Part shown: positions 15,337-24,320 of the stretch, in pieces
Position numbering within the stretch: position 1 is the first letter of the stretch
Layout: each line of letters opens with the position of its first letter
From: Planosporangium flavigriseum
Lineage (GTDB): Bacteria > Actinomycetota > Actinomycetes > Mycobacteriales > Micromonosporaceae
Assembly: GCF_011947225.1 (NCBI RefSeq)
Contig: NZ_JAATVW010000016.1
Location: forward strand, 1-64,000
Direction of reading: 5' to 3'
Length of the DNA stretch: 64,000 nt
Notes under the pieces: generated by a model
Told to the model about the DNA's origin: nothing
Databases searched by the model: none
Seen by the model: the letters and a program-made list of their open reading frames with translations, nothing else
Position numbers and translations under genes: made by a program

Positions 15337-17103
15337 GTGCCGAGCGCACACACGCCGCAGGCGAGCAAAGCCGCCGGCGCCAAGCGGAACTTCCGTCAAT
15401 GGCGCCGCACGCGCCCCTTCTGGGGCGGACTGCTGCTGATCCTGTCAGGCGTCGAACTTTTCCTCAGCGCAAACATGAACCTGGGCAACCTCCAGGTCCA
15501 CCTCGGACCGACAGGCTTCCTGTCGTACGTGATCCCCGCGCTGCTCATCCTCTGCGGCGCGGGTGTCTGGATGACACCCAACCTGCGGATGTTCTACGGC
15601 ATCCTCGGCTCATTGGTCGCCGTGTACTCGCTGATCGGTCTCAACTTCGGCGGTTTCCTGCTCGGCCTGCTGTTCGGCATCATCGGCGGCGCCATGGCCA
15701 TCGCGTGGTCTCCGGTACCGGCGACCGGCGAGGCTGCGGACACACCGGCCGAGGACGACGAGCCGGGCCCCGATGCCCCCGTCGAGGGCGAGGAGGCCGA
15801 CTTCGAGTCCGAGCCGACCACGGTCCTCGATCGGTTCAGCGAGCCCTCACCTGAGCCCGCGCACGGCCACGGACAGACGTACCGGAGCGCCGCGGCGTAC
15901 GGTGACACGGCTGAGATCCCGCGACAGGTGGAGCGCCCGGAGCGAAGGTGGCCAGCGCCGGAGGCCGGTGCGCATCGCCGCGGGGAGGAGCCGCCCCCGT
16001 ACGGGACGAGCTCCGGCGGCGGCCACACTCGGATACTCGCGATCACGCTCGTGCCGGTGACGCTCGCCGCCGCACTGGTGACGGTCGTGCACGGGTCCAC
16101 GCCCGCGTACGCGGCCCCGTGTCCGACACCGCGCCCCGCAGCCTCGGCAGCCGGGAAGGCGACGCCCGGTAAGCCCGGACAGAACGCGGCGTCAGCCAAG
16201 CCCGGGCAGCAGGTGGCGCCCCAGAATGGCCAGCTTCCGGTGCCCCTCAACTCCGACGGCCCGAGCGCCGCGCAGCCCGCGCCGAGTGGGCCGCCCGCCG
16301 GGGATTCCGCGCAGGAGGCCGACAAGAGCAGCGATAACCCGTTGATCGACGCATGGAACGGGTTCGTTGACGGGGTGAAACGGTTCTTCGGTGGCGGTAA
16401 CGACGATGCCCCACCGGCCGACCTCGCTCCATCGGCGAGCCCGAGCGCTAGCGCGAGCCCCGGCGCGAGTGCGAGTTCAAGCACCGGTGGCGCGCCGTTG
16501 GGTGTACCGACGCCGTCCGCCGGTACGGGAGCCAAGCAGGGCGGAGCGCAGGCGTCTCCCTCGTCGTCGGCCGCGCCCTGCCAGATCAACACCGCGGCGG
16601 TGGTGCCCAGCCAGCCGCTCGTCTCCGCGGTGCCGGGCGTGATCACCGGGGCCAGTCAGGTCATGGAGGACTTCAAGTTCGAAGGCCAGGTTGAGCTGTC
16701 CACGAAGAGCGGGACGGTGAAGGCGCTCAAGTTCACCCTGTCGAAGGCGACGACGACGCCCTTCAAGCTGAAGGTGCCGGAGCGCAGCGGCAAGGCCACT
16801 CAGATCGACAGCAGCAAGCTGATCATCCAGGCTGAGTCGGACAAGGTGACGTTCTACGCGTCCAAGTTCACCGGCACGCTGGCCAGCGTCACCCTTCCGG
16901 TGGTCCCGGTCACGATCCCGCCCGAGCTGCTCAATCTCCTGAAGCCGCTGACGACGTTGACGCTCGCGCCCGATTCACCGAATCTGCTGTTCCTTCCCCC
17001 CATCACGTTCCCGCGGATCGAGTTCAGAGACGTCACGCTCGACCTGGCGTTCGTGAACTCCGACGTCCTGACCGCCGACGACCTCCACATCAGCGTGGTG
17101 TGA
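15337..17103 (+). CDS. DUF6114 membrane protein with long exported extension
   Basis: 588 residues. An N-terminal DUF6114 domain has three to four membrane helices (FWGGLLLILSGVELFLSANM, then VIPALLILCGAGVWMT, then the glycine-rich GFLLGLLFGIIGGAMAIAW). An acidic cytoplasmic linker follows, then another helix (ILAITLVPVTLAAALVTVV), and a Pro/Ala/Ser-rich spacer of about 200 residues. The C-terminal 150-residue beta-rich domain (DFKFEGQVELSTKSGTVKAL to DDLHISVV) recalls the DUF6230 ectodomain. GTG at 15337 follows GGAGGAG. Typical DUF6114 proteins are far shorter, so this looks like a fusion. A role in the cell envelope with its neighbour is inferred. Confidence 0.78.
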   Translation: MPSAHTPQASKAAGAKRNFRQWRRTRPFWGGLLLILSGVELFLSANMNLGNLQVHLGPTGFLSYVIPALLILCGAGVWMTPNLRMFYGILGSLVAVYSLIGLNFGGFLLGLLFGIIGGAMAIAWSPVPATGEAADTPAEDDEPGPDAPVEGEEADFESEPTTVLDRFSEPSPEPAHGHGQTYRSAAAYGDTAEIPRQVERPERRWPAPEAGAHRRGEEPPPYGTSSGGGHTRILAITLVPVTLAAALVTVVHGSTPAYAAPCPTPRPAASAAGKATPGKPGQNAASAKPGQQVAPQNGQLPVPLNSDGPSAAQPAPSGPPAGDSAQEADKSSDNPLIDAWNGFVDGVKRFFGGGNDDAPPADLAPSASPSASASPGASASSSTGGAPLGVPTPSAGTGAKQGGAQASPSSSAAPCQINTAAVVPSQPLVSAVPGVITGASQVMEDFKFEGQVELSTKSGTVKALKFTLSKATTTPFKLKVPERSGKATQIDSSKLIIQAESDKVTFYASKFTGTLASVTLPVVPVTIPPELLNLLKPLTTLTLAPDSPNLLFLPPITFPRIEFRDVTLDLAFVNSDVLTADDLHISVV

Positions 17104-17112
17104 CCGCGGTTA

Positions 17113-17146
17113 CCGGTCGGGGTGGCGCACCCGCCACGCCGACCGG
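17113..17146. terminator. hairpin between convergent genes
   Basis: CCGGTCGGGGTGGCG pairs with CGCCACGCCGACCGG, 14 pairs with one mismatch and a short loop, just after the DUF6114 gene and before the convergent DUF885 gene. Confidence 0.65.
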
Positions 17147-17204
17147 ACCACGACCGGACCATGGCCGGACCCCGGCTGCGGCTGACGGAGGCGCGAGGGC
17201 CGGC

Positions 17205-18878
17205 CTAGACCCGAGCGAGCGCCGCCTTGAGCGGATCCAGGCCGAGCGAGCCCAGGTTGAGCGCGTCCCGGTGGAATGCCCGCAGGTCGAAGTCGGCGCC
17301 CTTACGAGCCCGGGCGTCCGCGCGCGCCTGCAGCCAGATCCGCTCGCCGATCTTGTATGCCGGCGCCTGCCCGGCCCAGCCGAGATAGCGGTTGACCTCG
17401 AAACGCAGGTTCTCGTCTGGCACCCGGCAGTGCGCCCGCATGAACTCCCACCCCAGCTCCGGAGTCCACCGCTCACCCGGGTGGAAACCGAACGGATTGT
17501 CACGCGGGATCTCCAGCTCCAGGTGCATGCCGATGTCGACGATGACCCGGGCGGCCCGGAACGTTTGGGCGTCGAGCATGCCCAGCTTGTCTCCCGGATC
17601 GGCGAGGTAGCCGAGCTCGTCCATCAGGCGCTCGGCGTACAGTGCCCAGCCCTCGCCGTGCCCGGAGCACCAGCACAGCAGGCGCTGCCAGCGGTTGAGC
17701 AGTTCAGCGCGGACGGCCGTCTGCCCGATCTGCAGGTGGTGGCCTGGCACGCCCTCGTGGTAGACCGTTGTCACTTCCCGCCAGGTCGAGAACGTGTCGA
17801 TACCCTGCGGCACTGCCCACCACATCCGCCCCGGGCGGGAGAAGTCCTCGCTGGGGCCGGTGTAGTAGATGGAGCCGTCGGAGGTCGGCGCGAGGCAGCA
17901 CTCGATCCGCCGAACCTGCTCCGGGATGTCGAAGTGCACGCCGTGAAGTTCGCGGATCGCGCGGTCGGCCAGCTCCTGCATCCAGTCGCGGAAGGCCTCC
18001 TTGCCGGTGATGTTTCGCGCCGGCTCGGCGTCCAGCGCCTCGACAGCGTCGTCGACCGACCCGCCGGGGACGATCTTCTCGGCCATCTGGCGCAGGTCCG
18101 CTTCCAGGCGGGTCAGCTCGTCGAAGCCCCACGCGTACGCCTCATGGACGTCGACGTCGGCGCCGAGGAAGTAGTCGATGGCCCGCTTGTACCGTTCGGG
18201 GCCGGCGGCCTGCTTCTCGCGGCCCCGCCGAGCCAACTCCTCGCGCAGGAACCGGCCGGTCTCGACGGTCGCCTCGCGGGCGCGGTCGGCTGCGCGTGAC
18301 AGGTCGGCGCGCAGCGCCTCGCTCACTCCCGCGCTGACCCGCTCCGCGAGGGCGGGGTAGAAGTTGTCGCCCGCCGGGTCGGTCCAGATGTCGCACTGCT
18401 TGGCGACTTCGATCATCTGCTGGCGTGACGACACGCTCCCCTGGTCGGCCGCGTGCAGCAGGGTCTGCCGCCACTGGGCCAACGCGCCAGGTACGGCCGC
18501 CAGCCGGGTGGCGATATTGGCCGCAGCTTCCTCGCCCGACGTGGGCATGAGGTCGAACACGCCGCGTACGTAGTGCAGCCCGCTCGCGATGACGTTGACC
18601 TGGCTGGTGATGTCGCCCGCGTCGTAGAGCGCCAGCGACCGGCCCAGCCGCTCCTGCATGGCCTCCTTCGCCACGCGTTCGCGCTCGTCGGTGGGGACCG
18701 CGGCGTCGAGTTGGGCGAGCGTCCGCCGGTCGAGGTCGGCGAGGGCCGCGTACCCCGCGGGGGACAGGTCGGTCATCCGGTCGTCGTAGCCGGCGATGCC
18801 GGCATGGGTTGCCCCGGTCGGGTCCAGTACGGCCCACTCGTCCACGTACCGGTTGGCAATGTCGTTCACGCGGTCCAC
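17205..18878 (-). CDS. DUF885 family zinc-hydrolase-like protein
   Basis: 557-residue member of the DUF885 family, related to M32/gluzincin-like peptidases. HEGVPGHHLQ provides a HExxxGH-type metal-binding pair, and GHGEGWALYAERLMDELG downstream supplies the conserved Glu of the family. SIYYTGPSEDFSRPGRMWW is also typical. No signal peptide is seen, so it should be cytoplasmic. Substrate and activity are not established for the family in actinobacteria. GTG at 18878 is chosen with AGGGTCGGAACC upstream; GTG at 18869 is possible. It is followed by convergent genes and preceded by the PHP gene on the same strand at 82 bases. Confidence 0.85.
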   Translation of the reverse strand: MDRVNDIANRYVDEWAVLDPTGATHAGIAGYDDRMTDLSPAGYAALADLDRRTLAQLDAAVPTDERERVAKEAMQERLGRSLALYDAGDITSQVNVIASGLHYVRGVFDLMPTSGEEAAANIATRLAAVPGALAQWRQTLLHAADQGSVSSRQQMIEVAKQCDIWTDPAGDNFYPALAERVSAGVSEALRADLSRAADRAREATVETGRFLREELARRGREKQAAGPERYKRAIDYFLGADVDVHEAYAWGFDELTRLEADLRQMAEKIVPGGSVDDAVEALDAEPARNITGKEAFRDWMQELADRAIRELHGVHFDIPEQVRRIECCLAPTSDGSIYYTGPSEDFSRPGRMWWAVPQGIDTFSTWREVTTVYHEGVPGHHLQIGQTAVRAELLNRWQRLLCWCSGHGEGWALYAERLMDELGYLADPGDKLGMLDAQTFRAARVIVDIGMHLELEIPRDNPFGFHPGERWTPELGWEFMRAHCRVPDENLRFEVNRYLGWAGQAPAYKIGERIWLQARADARARKGADFDLRAFHRDALNLGSLGLDPLKAALARV

Positions 18879-18960
18879 GGTTCCGACCCTAGTTGACCCG
18901 GGGGATCGCGGGTGGACAGGAAGCCGACCGGGTGGGCGTACCGAAGGGTCGAGGGGAGGG

Positions 18961-20028
18961 TCAGCTGTGGGAGCGGGCCCAGTCGAGTAGTCCACCGACG
19001 GGCATCGTGTTGACGATGCGATCCGGGCCGACACCGCAGGCGACGGCCCGGGCACAGCCGTACGGTAGCCAATCGAGCTGGCCGGGGGCGTGCGCGTCGG
19101 TGTCGATACTGAACCGGCAGCCCAGCTCGTACGCCCGGCGCAGCAGGCGCTTCGGCGGGTCGAGTCGCTCGGGCCGACTGTTGATCTCAATCGCCTTGTC
19201 GTGCTCGGCGGCCGTGCCGAACACGGTGTCCGCGTCGAACTCGCTCTCCGGCCGCTTGTTCTGGCCGGTCGCCTTCCGTCCGGTGACGAGCCGTCCGGTG
19301 CAGTGACCCAGGATGTCCATGTGCGGGTTGGCCAGCGCAGTCACCATCCGCTTGGTCATCACGGCGCTGGCGTCGCGCAGCTTGCTGTGTACCGAGGCCA
19401 CCACGACGTCCAGCCGAGCCAGCAGCTCGTCGGACTGGTCGAGCGACCCATCCTCCAGGATGTCGACTTCAATACCGGTGAGCAGGCGGAACGGCTTCAC
19501 GGCCCCCTGCGCGGCCAACTCGCTGAGCTTCTCGTTGAGCGCGGCGACGACGTCGAGCTGCTCGCGCAGCCGGTCGGCGGACAGGCCGCGCGCGACCTTC
19601 AGGCGGGGCGAATGGTCGGTCAGGACCAGGTACTCGTGGCCCAGTTCGACCGCGGCCAGGGCCATCTCCTCGATCGGTGACCCGCCGTCCGACCAGTCGG
19701 AGTGGCTGTGGCAGTCGCCGCGCAGCGCGGCCCGCAGCGCGGCAGTCGCCTCGTCGAGGTCCGCACCTTCGGTGTCCAGCAGACGGCGCAGATAGACCGG
19801 CTCCTCGCCGGCCACGGACTCGGCCACGCAGCGGGCGGTTACCTCTCCAACCCCGGGCAGGTCGGTGAGGGTACCGCTGCCCGCGCGCTCGGCGATCTCG
19901 TCGGGAGGCAGCGCGGCGAGCGTGGCGGCGGCCGTCCGGAACGCCTTCACCCGGTAGGCGGCCTCATGGGCACGCTCAAGCAGGAACGCGATTCGACGCA
20001 GGTCTTCGATCGGGTCACGGGTGGCCAT
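18961..20028 (-). CDS. PHP-domain phosphoesterase with HhH N-terminus (PolX-C-like)
   Basis: 355 residues. The N-terminal ~100 residues resemble the helix-hairpin-helix part of family X polymerases (LPGVGEVTARCVAES). The rest is a PHP phosphoesterase domain: GDCHSHSDWSDGG at 111-123 (metal-binding HxH), LVLTDHSPR, GIEVDILEDG, VVASVHSKL, NPHMDILGHCTGR, EINSRPERLDPP and SIDTDAHAPGQLDW. All metal ligands appear intact. The polymerase catalytic core is absent, so it probably acts as a phosphatase or nuclease on DNA or a small phosphate ester. ATG at 20028 gives the family N-terminus MATRDPIEDLRRIAFLLER. Divergent from mtnA with a 30-base gap. Confidence 0.85.
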   Translation of the reverse strand: MATRDPIEDLRRIAFLLERAHEAAYRVKAFRTAAATLAALPPDEIAERAGSGTLTDLPGVGEVTARCVAESVAGEEPVYLRRLLDTEGADLDEATAALRAALRGDCHSHSDWSDGGSPIEEMALAAVELGHEYLVLTDHSPRLKVARGLSADRLREQLDVVAALNEKLSELAAQGAVKPFRLLTGIEVDILEDGSLDQSDELLARLDVVVASVHSKLRDASAVMTKRMVTALANPHMDILGHCTGRLVTGRKATGQNKRPESEFDADTVFGTAAEHDKAIEINSRPERLDPPKRLLRRAYELGCRFSIDTDAHAPGQLDWLPYGCARAVACGVGPDRIVNTMPVGGLLDWARSHS

Positions 20029-20058
20029 GGGGATGACGTTAATCGGTACGTTGAACCA

Positions 20059-21066
20059 ATGAGGACCATCGACTGGGTCGACGGCGCGGTGGAGATCATC
20101 GATCAGACCGCGCTGCCCGACGAGACCCGGATCCTGCGGTTGTCCACTGTTGACGAGCTGGTCGAGGCGGTACGCCGCCTTGCGGTCCGCGGCGCACCGG
20201 CGATCGGCGTGGCCGGCGCGTTCGGCGTCGCGCTGGCCGCCCGCCAGTTCGCCGGCGACCCGGACGGGCTGGCCTCGGCCGTGGAACGGGTACGCACGGC
20301 GCGCCCGACCGCGGTCAACCTGGCCCGCTGTGCCGGGCGGGTCGCGGACCGGCTGCCCGACGGTCCGGACGCCGCGCTCAAGGAGGCGCTGCGCATCCGC
20401 GACGAAGAGATCGACAGCGCGGAGCAGATGGCCCAACTCGGCGCCGACCTGCTGGTGTCGCTGTGCGGGGAGCGGCCCCGGCTGCTGACCCACTGCAACA
20501 CCGGTGCGCTGGCCACGGTGACCGGCGGTACCGCGCTCGCGGTCGCGTTCGAGCTGCACCGGCGCGGTGCGCTGGCGGGCATGGTGGCCAGTGAGACGCG
20601 CCCGCTGCTGCAAGGGGCGCGGCTGACCGCGTGGGAACTGGGCCGGGCCGGCATCCCGTACCGGCTGATCGTCGACGGCGCCGGCCCGTTTCTCATGAGC
20701 CGGGGCGAGGTCGACGCGGTGATCGTGGGCGCCGACCGGATCTGCGCCAATGGGGACGTGGTCAACAAGGTGGGGACGTACGCTCACGCGCTCGGCGCGC
20801 GGGCGGCCGGTATCCCGTTCGTCGTCGTGGCGCCGGAGTCAACGGTGGATCTTGACACCCCGTCGGGTGACGCGGTCGAGATCGAGGACCGGGGAGCGGC
20901 GGAGGTGGTGGCGTTCCGGGGCGTCGCGTTCGCCCCGGAGGGCGCTGGCACGGCCAATCCCGCATTCGACGTCACCCCGTACCCGCTGGTGACCGCGATC
21001 GTGACCGACCGGCGGGTGATCCGCCTGGACACGGGGGAGGTGCTGGGGTCGGGGCGCCGGCAGTGA
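20059..21066 (+). CDS. mtnA: S-methyl-5-thioribose-1-phosphate isomerase
   Basis: 335-residue isomerase of the methionine salvage pathway, converting 5-methylthioribose-1-phosphate to the ribulose form. RGAPAIG at 44-50, THCNTG at 144-149 with the catalytic Cys146, and VGADRICANGDVVNKVGTY carrying the catalytic Asp are all intact; ETRPLLQGARLTAWEL is the substrate loop. Length matches the family. The ATG is only 30 bases from the divergent PHP gene, so the two promoters must overlap. No other salvage genes are adjacent. Confidence 0.93.
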   Translation: MRTIDWVDGAVEIIDQTALPDETRILRLSTVDELVEAVRRLAVRGAPAIGVAGAFGVALAARQFAGDPDGLASAVERVRTARPTAVNLARCAGRVADRLPDGPDAALKEALRIRDEEIDSAEQMAQLGADLLVSLCGERPRLLTHCNTGALATVTGGTALAVAFELHRRGALAGMVASETRPLLQGARLTAWELGRAGIPYRLIVDGAGPFLMSRGEVDAVIVGADRICANGDVVNKVGTYAHALGARAAGIPFVVVAPESTVDLDTPSGDAVEIEDRGAAEVVAFRGVAFAPEGAGTANPAFDVTPYPLVTAIVTDRRVIRLDTGEVLGSGRRQ

Positions 21067-21141
21067 GCGGGCACCGGCGCAATGTCTTTCGTCTAGTCTC
21101 TGGGACACCCTGGAACGCCGTCGCCGAGGATCTTGCCACCC

Positions 21142-22488
21142 ATGGCTGATTTATCCCGAGTTCGGCTTGCCGCGTGGCGAGCAGTACCCGACTTCACCAC
21201 CCGGCGGCGCCTCTCGGTGCCGCCGTGGTTTCTGCTTCCGGGCCTGATCGCGCTGGTGGTGTCGGCGGCGTTGTACCTCACCGACGTGCACTTCCATCCG
21301 CTCCACGGTGCCGACCTGAGTATGTACCAGGCGGCCGCGCAGGCGCTCCGCGACGGAGCGCCGATCTACGGCGTCAGGTGGAACGACCTGCCGTTCACCT
21401 CCCCGCCCATCATGGCCGTCGTCATGCTGCCCACCACGTTCGTCAGCCACGCCACGATGACGACCGCCATGCTGGTGTTCGGGCTGGTCGGCACGTTCGT
21501 CGCGCTGTTGTGCACCACCCGCGTACTCGGTCACAACGGGCTGGCCGGCCGCATCGGCCTGGTCGCCGGCGTGATCGCGCTGATGCTGTGGACCGAGCCG
21601 TTCCAGACGACCTTTCTCGACGGCCAACTCAACGTCGTCATCCTGCTGCTCGTTCTCGCGGACCTGGCCCAGTCGGATCGAAGCCGCTTCAAGGGCGTCG
21701 GGGTCGGCGCGGCTGCGGCGCTGAAGTTGTTCCCGGCGCTGTTCGTGGTGTACCTGCTGCTGACCGGACGGCTGCGGGCGGTCGTCACGGCGGTGGGCGT
21801 CTTCGCCGGGCTCACCGCCGCCGGTTGGATCGTCGAACCCGGCGCGTCCGCGACGTACTGGTTCGGCGGCGGGTTGGACTCCCACAATGTTGTGCTCGAC
21901 CCGAGGTTCGTGGGCGAGCAGGCGTTACAGGGCACCGTCGCCCGGTTGCTCGATAATTCCACGCACAACGGCCCGGCTTGGATGGGTACCGTGGCCCTCG
22001 TCGGTACCGCCGGCCTCGCGCTCGCGACCCGGGCACAGCGGAGCGGCTTCGAGGGCATGGGTGTGGTGGTCACCGCGTTCGTCGCGCTCCTGGTGTCACC
22101 GAGCAGTTGGTCGCACTACTGGGTGTGGATCGCTCCGCTCGCCCTTGTTCTCGTCGACGTCGCGGCGCGCAACCACGGTCGGGCGCGCACCCTCGCGGCT
22201 GGACTTCCGGCGGTCGCCATGGTGCCCTTTCTGAGTTGGAACCTCGACGAACCGCAGCCCGGGCCGATGGGGCCGGTCGGCCTCATCTGGACCGACAACT
22301 GGAGTTCTCCCATGATCAGGGCGCTGGTCGTCGACGCGTACGCGATCACGGCGCTCGCGCTCTTCGGCCTCGCCGCCCTGTGGCTGTACAACAGCCGTAC
22401 GGCAGCCGCCCCGCTTCCCGCGCCACGGCTGGTCGGACGGGAAGCTCCGGTGCTGGCGGGCCAGCGGCCGGGGCCTGCCGAGATATGA
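21142..22488 (+). CDS. GT87-type polyprenol-phosphate-mannose-dependent mannosyltransferase
   Basis: 448-residue integral membrane protein of the DUF2029/GT87 family, with around ten hydrophobic helices. LSMYQAAAQALRDGAPIYG with the preceding Asp-containing loop (HGADLSMY), LPFTSPPIMAVVMLP, LDGQLNVVILLLVLADLAQ and AALKLFPALFVVYLLLTGR are the hallmark loops. Members transfer mannose from polyprenyl-phosphate-mannose to lipomannan or PIM glycolipids on the outer face of the actinobacterial membrane. The next gene is a GT2 glycosyltransferase that could make the lipid-linked donor, so the pair may act together. ATG at 21142 is preferred to a TTG nine bases upstream. Confidence 0.82.
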   Translation: MADLSRVRLAAWRAVPDFTTRRRLSVPPWFLLPGLIALVVSAALYLTDVHFHPLHGADLSMYQAAAQALRDGAPIYGVRWNDLPFTSPPIMAVVMLPTTFVSHATMTTAMLVFGLVGTFVALLCTTRVLGHNGLAGRIGLVAGVIALMLWTEPFQTTFLDGQLNVVILLLVLADLAQSDRSRFKGVGVGAAAALKLFPALFVVYLLLTGRLRAVVTAVGVFAGLTAAGWIVEPGASATYWFGGGLDSHNVVLDPRFVGEQALQGTVARLLDNSTHNGPAWMGTVALVGTAGLALATRAQRSGFEGMGVVVTAFVALLVSPSSWSHYWVWIAPLALVLVDVAARNHGRARTLAAGLPAVAMVPFLSWNLDEPQPGPMGPVGLIWTDNWSSPMIRALVVDAYAITALALFGLAALWLYNSRTAAAPLPAPRLVGREAPVLAGQRPGPAEI

Positions 22489-22578
22489 GTGCGGACTGTC
22501 GGCCGTGGGTGAGATGACCCGCGGACCGACGCGAACGTAGGCTTGCGTCCGTTCTCCCAACCTCTCGGAGTGTGTGCC

Positions 22579-23280
22579 GTGAAGCTGTCCATCCTCATGC
22601 CGGTGTACAACGAGGAGGCGCGTCTGCCCGAGGCACTCAAGCAGGCTCTGAACGTCGACTACCCGTGCGAGATCGAGATGGTGGTCGTCGACGACGGCAG
22701 CAAGGACGGCACCCGGGACATCCTCAACCGGGCCGACGATCCCCGGCTGCGGGTGGTTCTGCACGAGCGCAACCAGGGCAAGGGCGCGGCGATCAAGACG
22801 GCCGTTCACCACGCGAGCGGCGACTACATCGTCATTCTCGACGCCGACCTCGAGTACGACCCGAAGGACATCCCGCGCCTGCTCGTGCCGATACTCGACG
22901 GGCATACCACCGTGGTCTACGGCAATCGGACCTTCGGCGGCCACAGTTCGTTCTCGTTCTGGTACGTCATGGGCAACAAGGGCGTGACCATGGCCGCGAA
23001 CATCCTCTTCAACTGCTACATCGGAGATCTGGAGACCTGCTTCAAGCTGATGCCGCTGGACCTGTACCGGTCGTTGGACATCAAGTCCAAGGGTTTCGGC
23101 ATGGAGGCCGAGGTCACCGGCAAGCTGCTGCGCAACGGCTACCGCCCGTACGAGTTGCCGATCAGCTACCGGGCCCGCACCCGCGAAGAGGGCAAGAAGA
23201 TCACCTGGAAAGACGGCGTCGAAGCCCTGTGGATCCTGTTCCGCGAGCGGGTACGCCGGCCGCAGCTGACCGTCAGGTAG
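22579..23280 (+). CDS. GT2 glycosyltransferase (dolichol-phosphate-mannose-synthase-like)
   Basis: 233-residue soluble GT-A enzyme. Motifs in order: LSILMPVYNEEARLPEAL, VVVDDGSKDGT with the first Asp pair, ERNQGKGAAIKTAV, ILDADLEYDPKDI with the DxD-like metal site, and YGNRTFGGHSSFSFW. LETCFKLMPLDLY and FGMEAEVTGKLLRNGY complete the pattern of the DPM1/polyprenyl-phosphate hexosyltransferase group. No C-terminal membrane helices, as in the short DPM1 type. GTG at 22579 is favoured (VKLSILMPVYNEE). It likely charges a polyprenyl phosphate used by the preceding GT87 enzyme. Confidence 0.83.
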   Translation: MKLSILMPVYNEEARLPEALKQALNVDYPCEIEMVVVDDGSKDGTRDILNRADDPRLRVVLHERNQGKGAAIKTAVHHASGDYIVILDADLEYDPKDIPRLLVPILDGHTTVVYGNRTFGGHSSFSFWYVMGNKGVTMAANILFNCYIGDLETCFKLMPLDLYRSLDIKSKGFGMEAEVTGKLLRNGYRPYELPISYRARTREEGKKITWKDGVEALWILFRERVRRPQLTVR

Positions 23281-23363
23281 CTGCCGCCCGGGCCGCCACA
23301 GCCGCTCGCCACAGCGGTCAACAGCAGACCGGCGGCGAGTACGCGGCGGAGGCGACGCGACAC
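23166..23363 (-). pseudogene. orphan lipoprotein signal peptide, possibly truncated gene
   Basis: A 65-residue minus-strand ORF starts at a GTG with AGGA nine bases upstream and reads SRRLRRVLAAGLLLTAVASG followed by a Cys, a convincing lipobox-type signal peptide. After about 30 residues it runs into the antisense of the GT2 gene and loses any protein-like character. It may be the 5' remnant of a lipoprotein gene cut by rearrangement, or chance. Confidence 0.3.
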
Positions 23364-23427
23364 CCGCTCATCCTGCCAGCGCTGTCCACCCCCTTGTGAT
23401 TTGGTCGCGACGATAGGCTGCGAAGCG

Positions 23428-23847
23428 GTGAACAGGGACATGAACGACAGCGCGGCCGGTCCGGGCACGGGCCGGCCGTCGTCGTGGCCGCCCGACCAAC
23501 CGCCGGGTACGCGCATGATGCGCACGACCACCGGGCTGTTCCCGGGCGGGCCGCCGCGCCCGATCTTCCGGGAGCCGTTTCCGGTGCGGGGCGGGGCGGT
23601 CGCGCTGGGCATGGTCGGCGGCGGGCTGTGGATGATGCTGTTCGGGCTGCTGGCTTCCACCGCCGGTGGCTATGCCTGGATCACGATCATCGCCGGGGTC
23701 GTCGCCTGGCTGGTGGCCCTGGCGCTGGTCCGTACCGGTGACCGCGGCGCGGCCGTCGGGATCGCGATGTCGGCGGCCGTCGGCCTGTCGATCGCCATGA
23801 TCGTGGTGGCGGTCCGGTGGGTCGGTGGTGACTGGATCCTGTGGTGA
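23428..23847 (+). CDS. small membrane protein, unknown
   Basis: 139 residues. A Pro/Gly-rich, probably cytoplasmic N-terminus (GRPSSWPPDQPPGTRMMRTT) is followed by PRPIFREPFPVRGGAVALGM and three hydrophobic segments: MVGGGLWMMLFGLLAS, WITIIAGVVAWLVALALV and GIAMSAAVGLSIAMIVVAV. It is similar in layout to uncharacterised actinobacterial membrane proteins, but no family is recognised. GTG at 23428 and ATG at 23440 are both plausible starts. Not obviously linked to its neighbours. Confidence 0.7.
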   Translation: MNRDMNDSAAGPGTGRPSSWPPDQPPGTRMMRTTTGLFPGGPPRPIFREPFPVRGGAVALGMVGGGLWMMLFGLLASTAGGYAWITIIAGVVAWLVALALVRTGDRGAAVGIAMSAAVGLSIAMIVVAVRWVGGDWILW

Positions 23848-23973
23848 TCCCCTCATACCTGCCGTGCTCTCGCCGGAGCGCACAGTGCCGACGCGCATAG
23901 CCTTTCGTATCGGGCTGATCGCCGAACGTAGGTCGTCTTGACGTATGGCCGGCGGGCCTTCAATCTCGGCCGT

Positions 23974-24141
23974 ATGGCTTTGACGCTGCAACGGCTTGAC
24001 CCGGATCGGCGCCGCCGCCGGCTCCGACTTCTCGCCGCGCTAGCCGACGCGAAGGCGGTGCGGGACCCGGTGCCGCCGCGCCGGGTGCGGGCCGACCGCC
24101 TGCGCCAACTCGTCGCCAGACGCCGGCGCCTCGTCGGATAG
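23974..24141 (+). CDS. very basic 55-aa hypothetical protein
   Basis: Short ORF from ATG 23974, rich in arginine (LDPDRRRRRLRLLAALADAK, then RADRLRQLVARRRRLVG). It could be a small nucleic-acid-binding protein, but arginine-rich frames occur by chance in GC-rich DNA and no good ribosome site is present. Kept at low confidence because the region otherwise has no gene. Confidence 0.3.
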   Translation: MALTLQRLDPDRRRRRLRLLAALADAKAVRDPVPPRRVRADRLRQLVARRRRLVG

Positions 24142-24320
24142 ACGGTCGCTGCGGCCCGACCGGTAGCGAAATCAGCCATTCCGTGGTGCGACACGCCCGG
24201 GTCTGACGCGAACGAGCGCGCCACGACACCTTGGCTGCATATCCTCGCTAGCGTCCATCGTTGGGAACATCGTTGTTCTCATCGGGTTCCCGCAGCACCC
24301 ACTCATCGACCGGGGGGACC

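Noticed and set aside
17100-18299. 399-codon plus-strand ORF opposite the DUF885 gene
   Set aside because: Shadow frame; the minus strand has the HExxxGH-type motif and family length.
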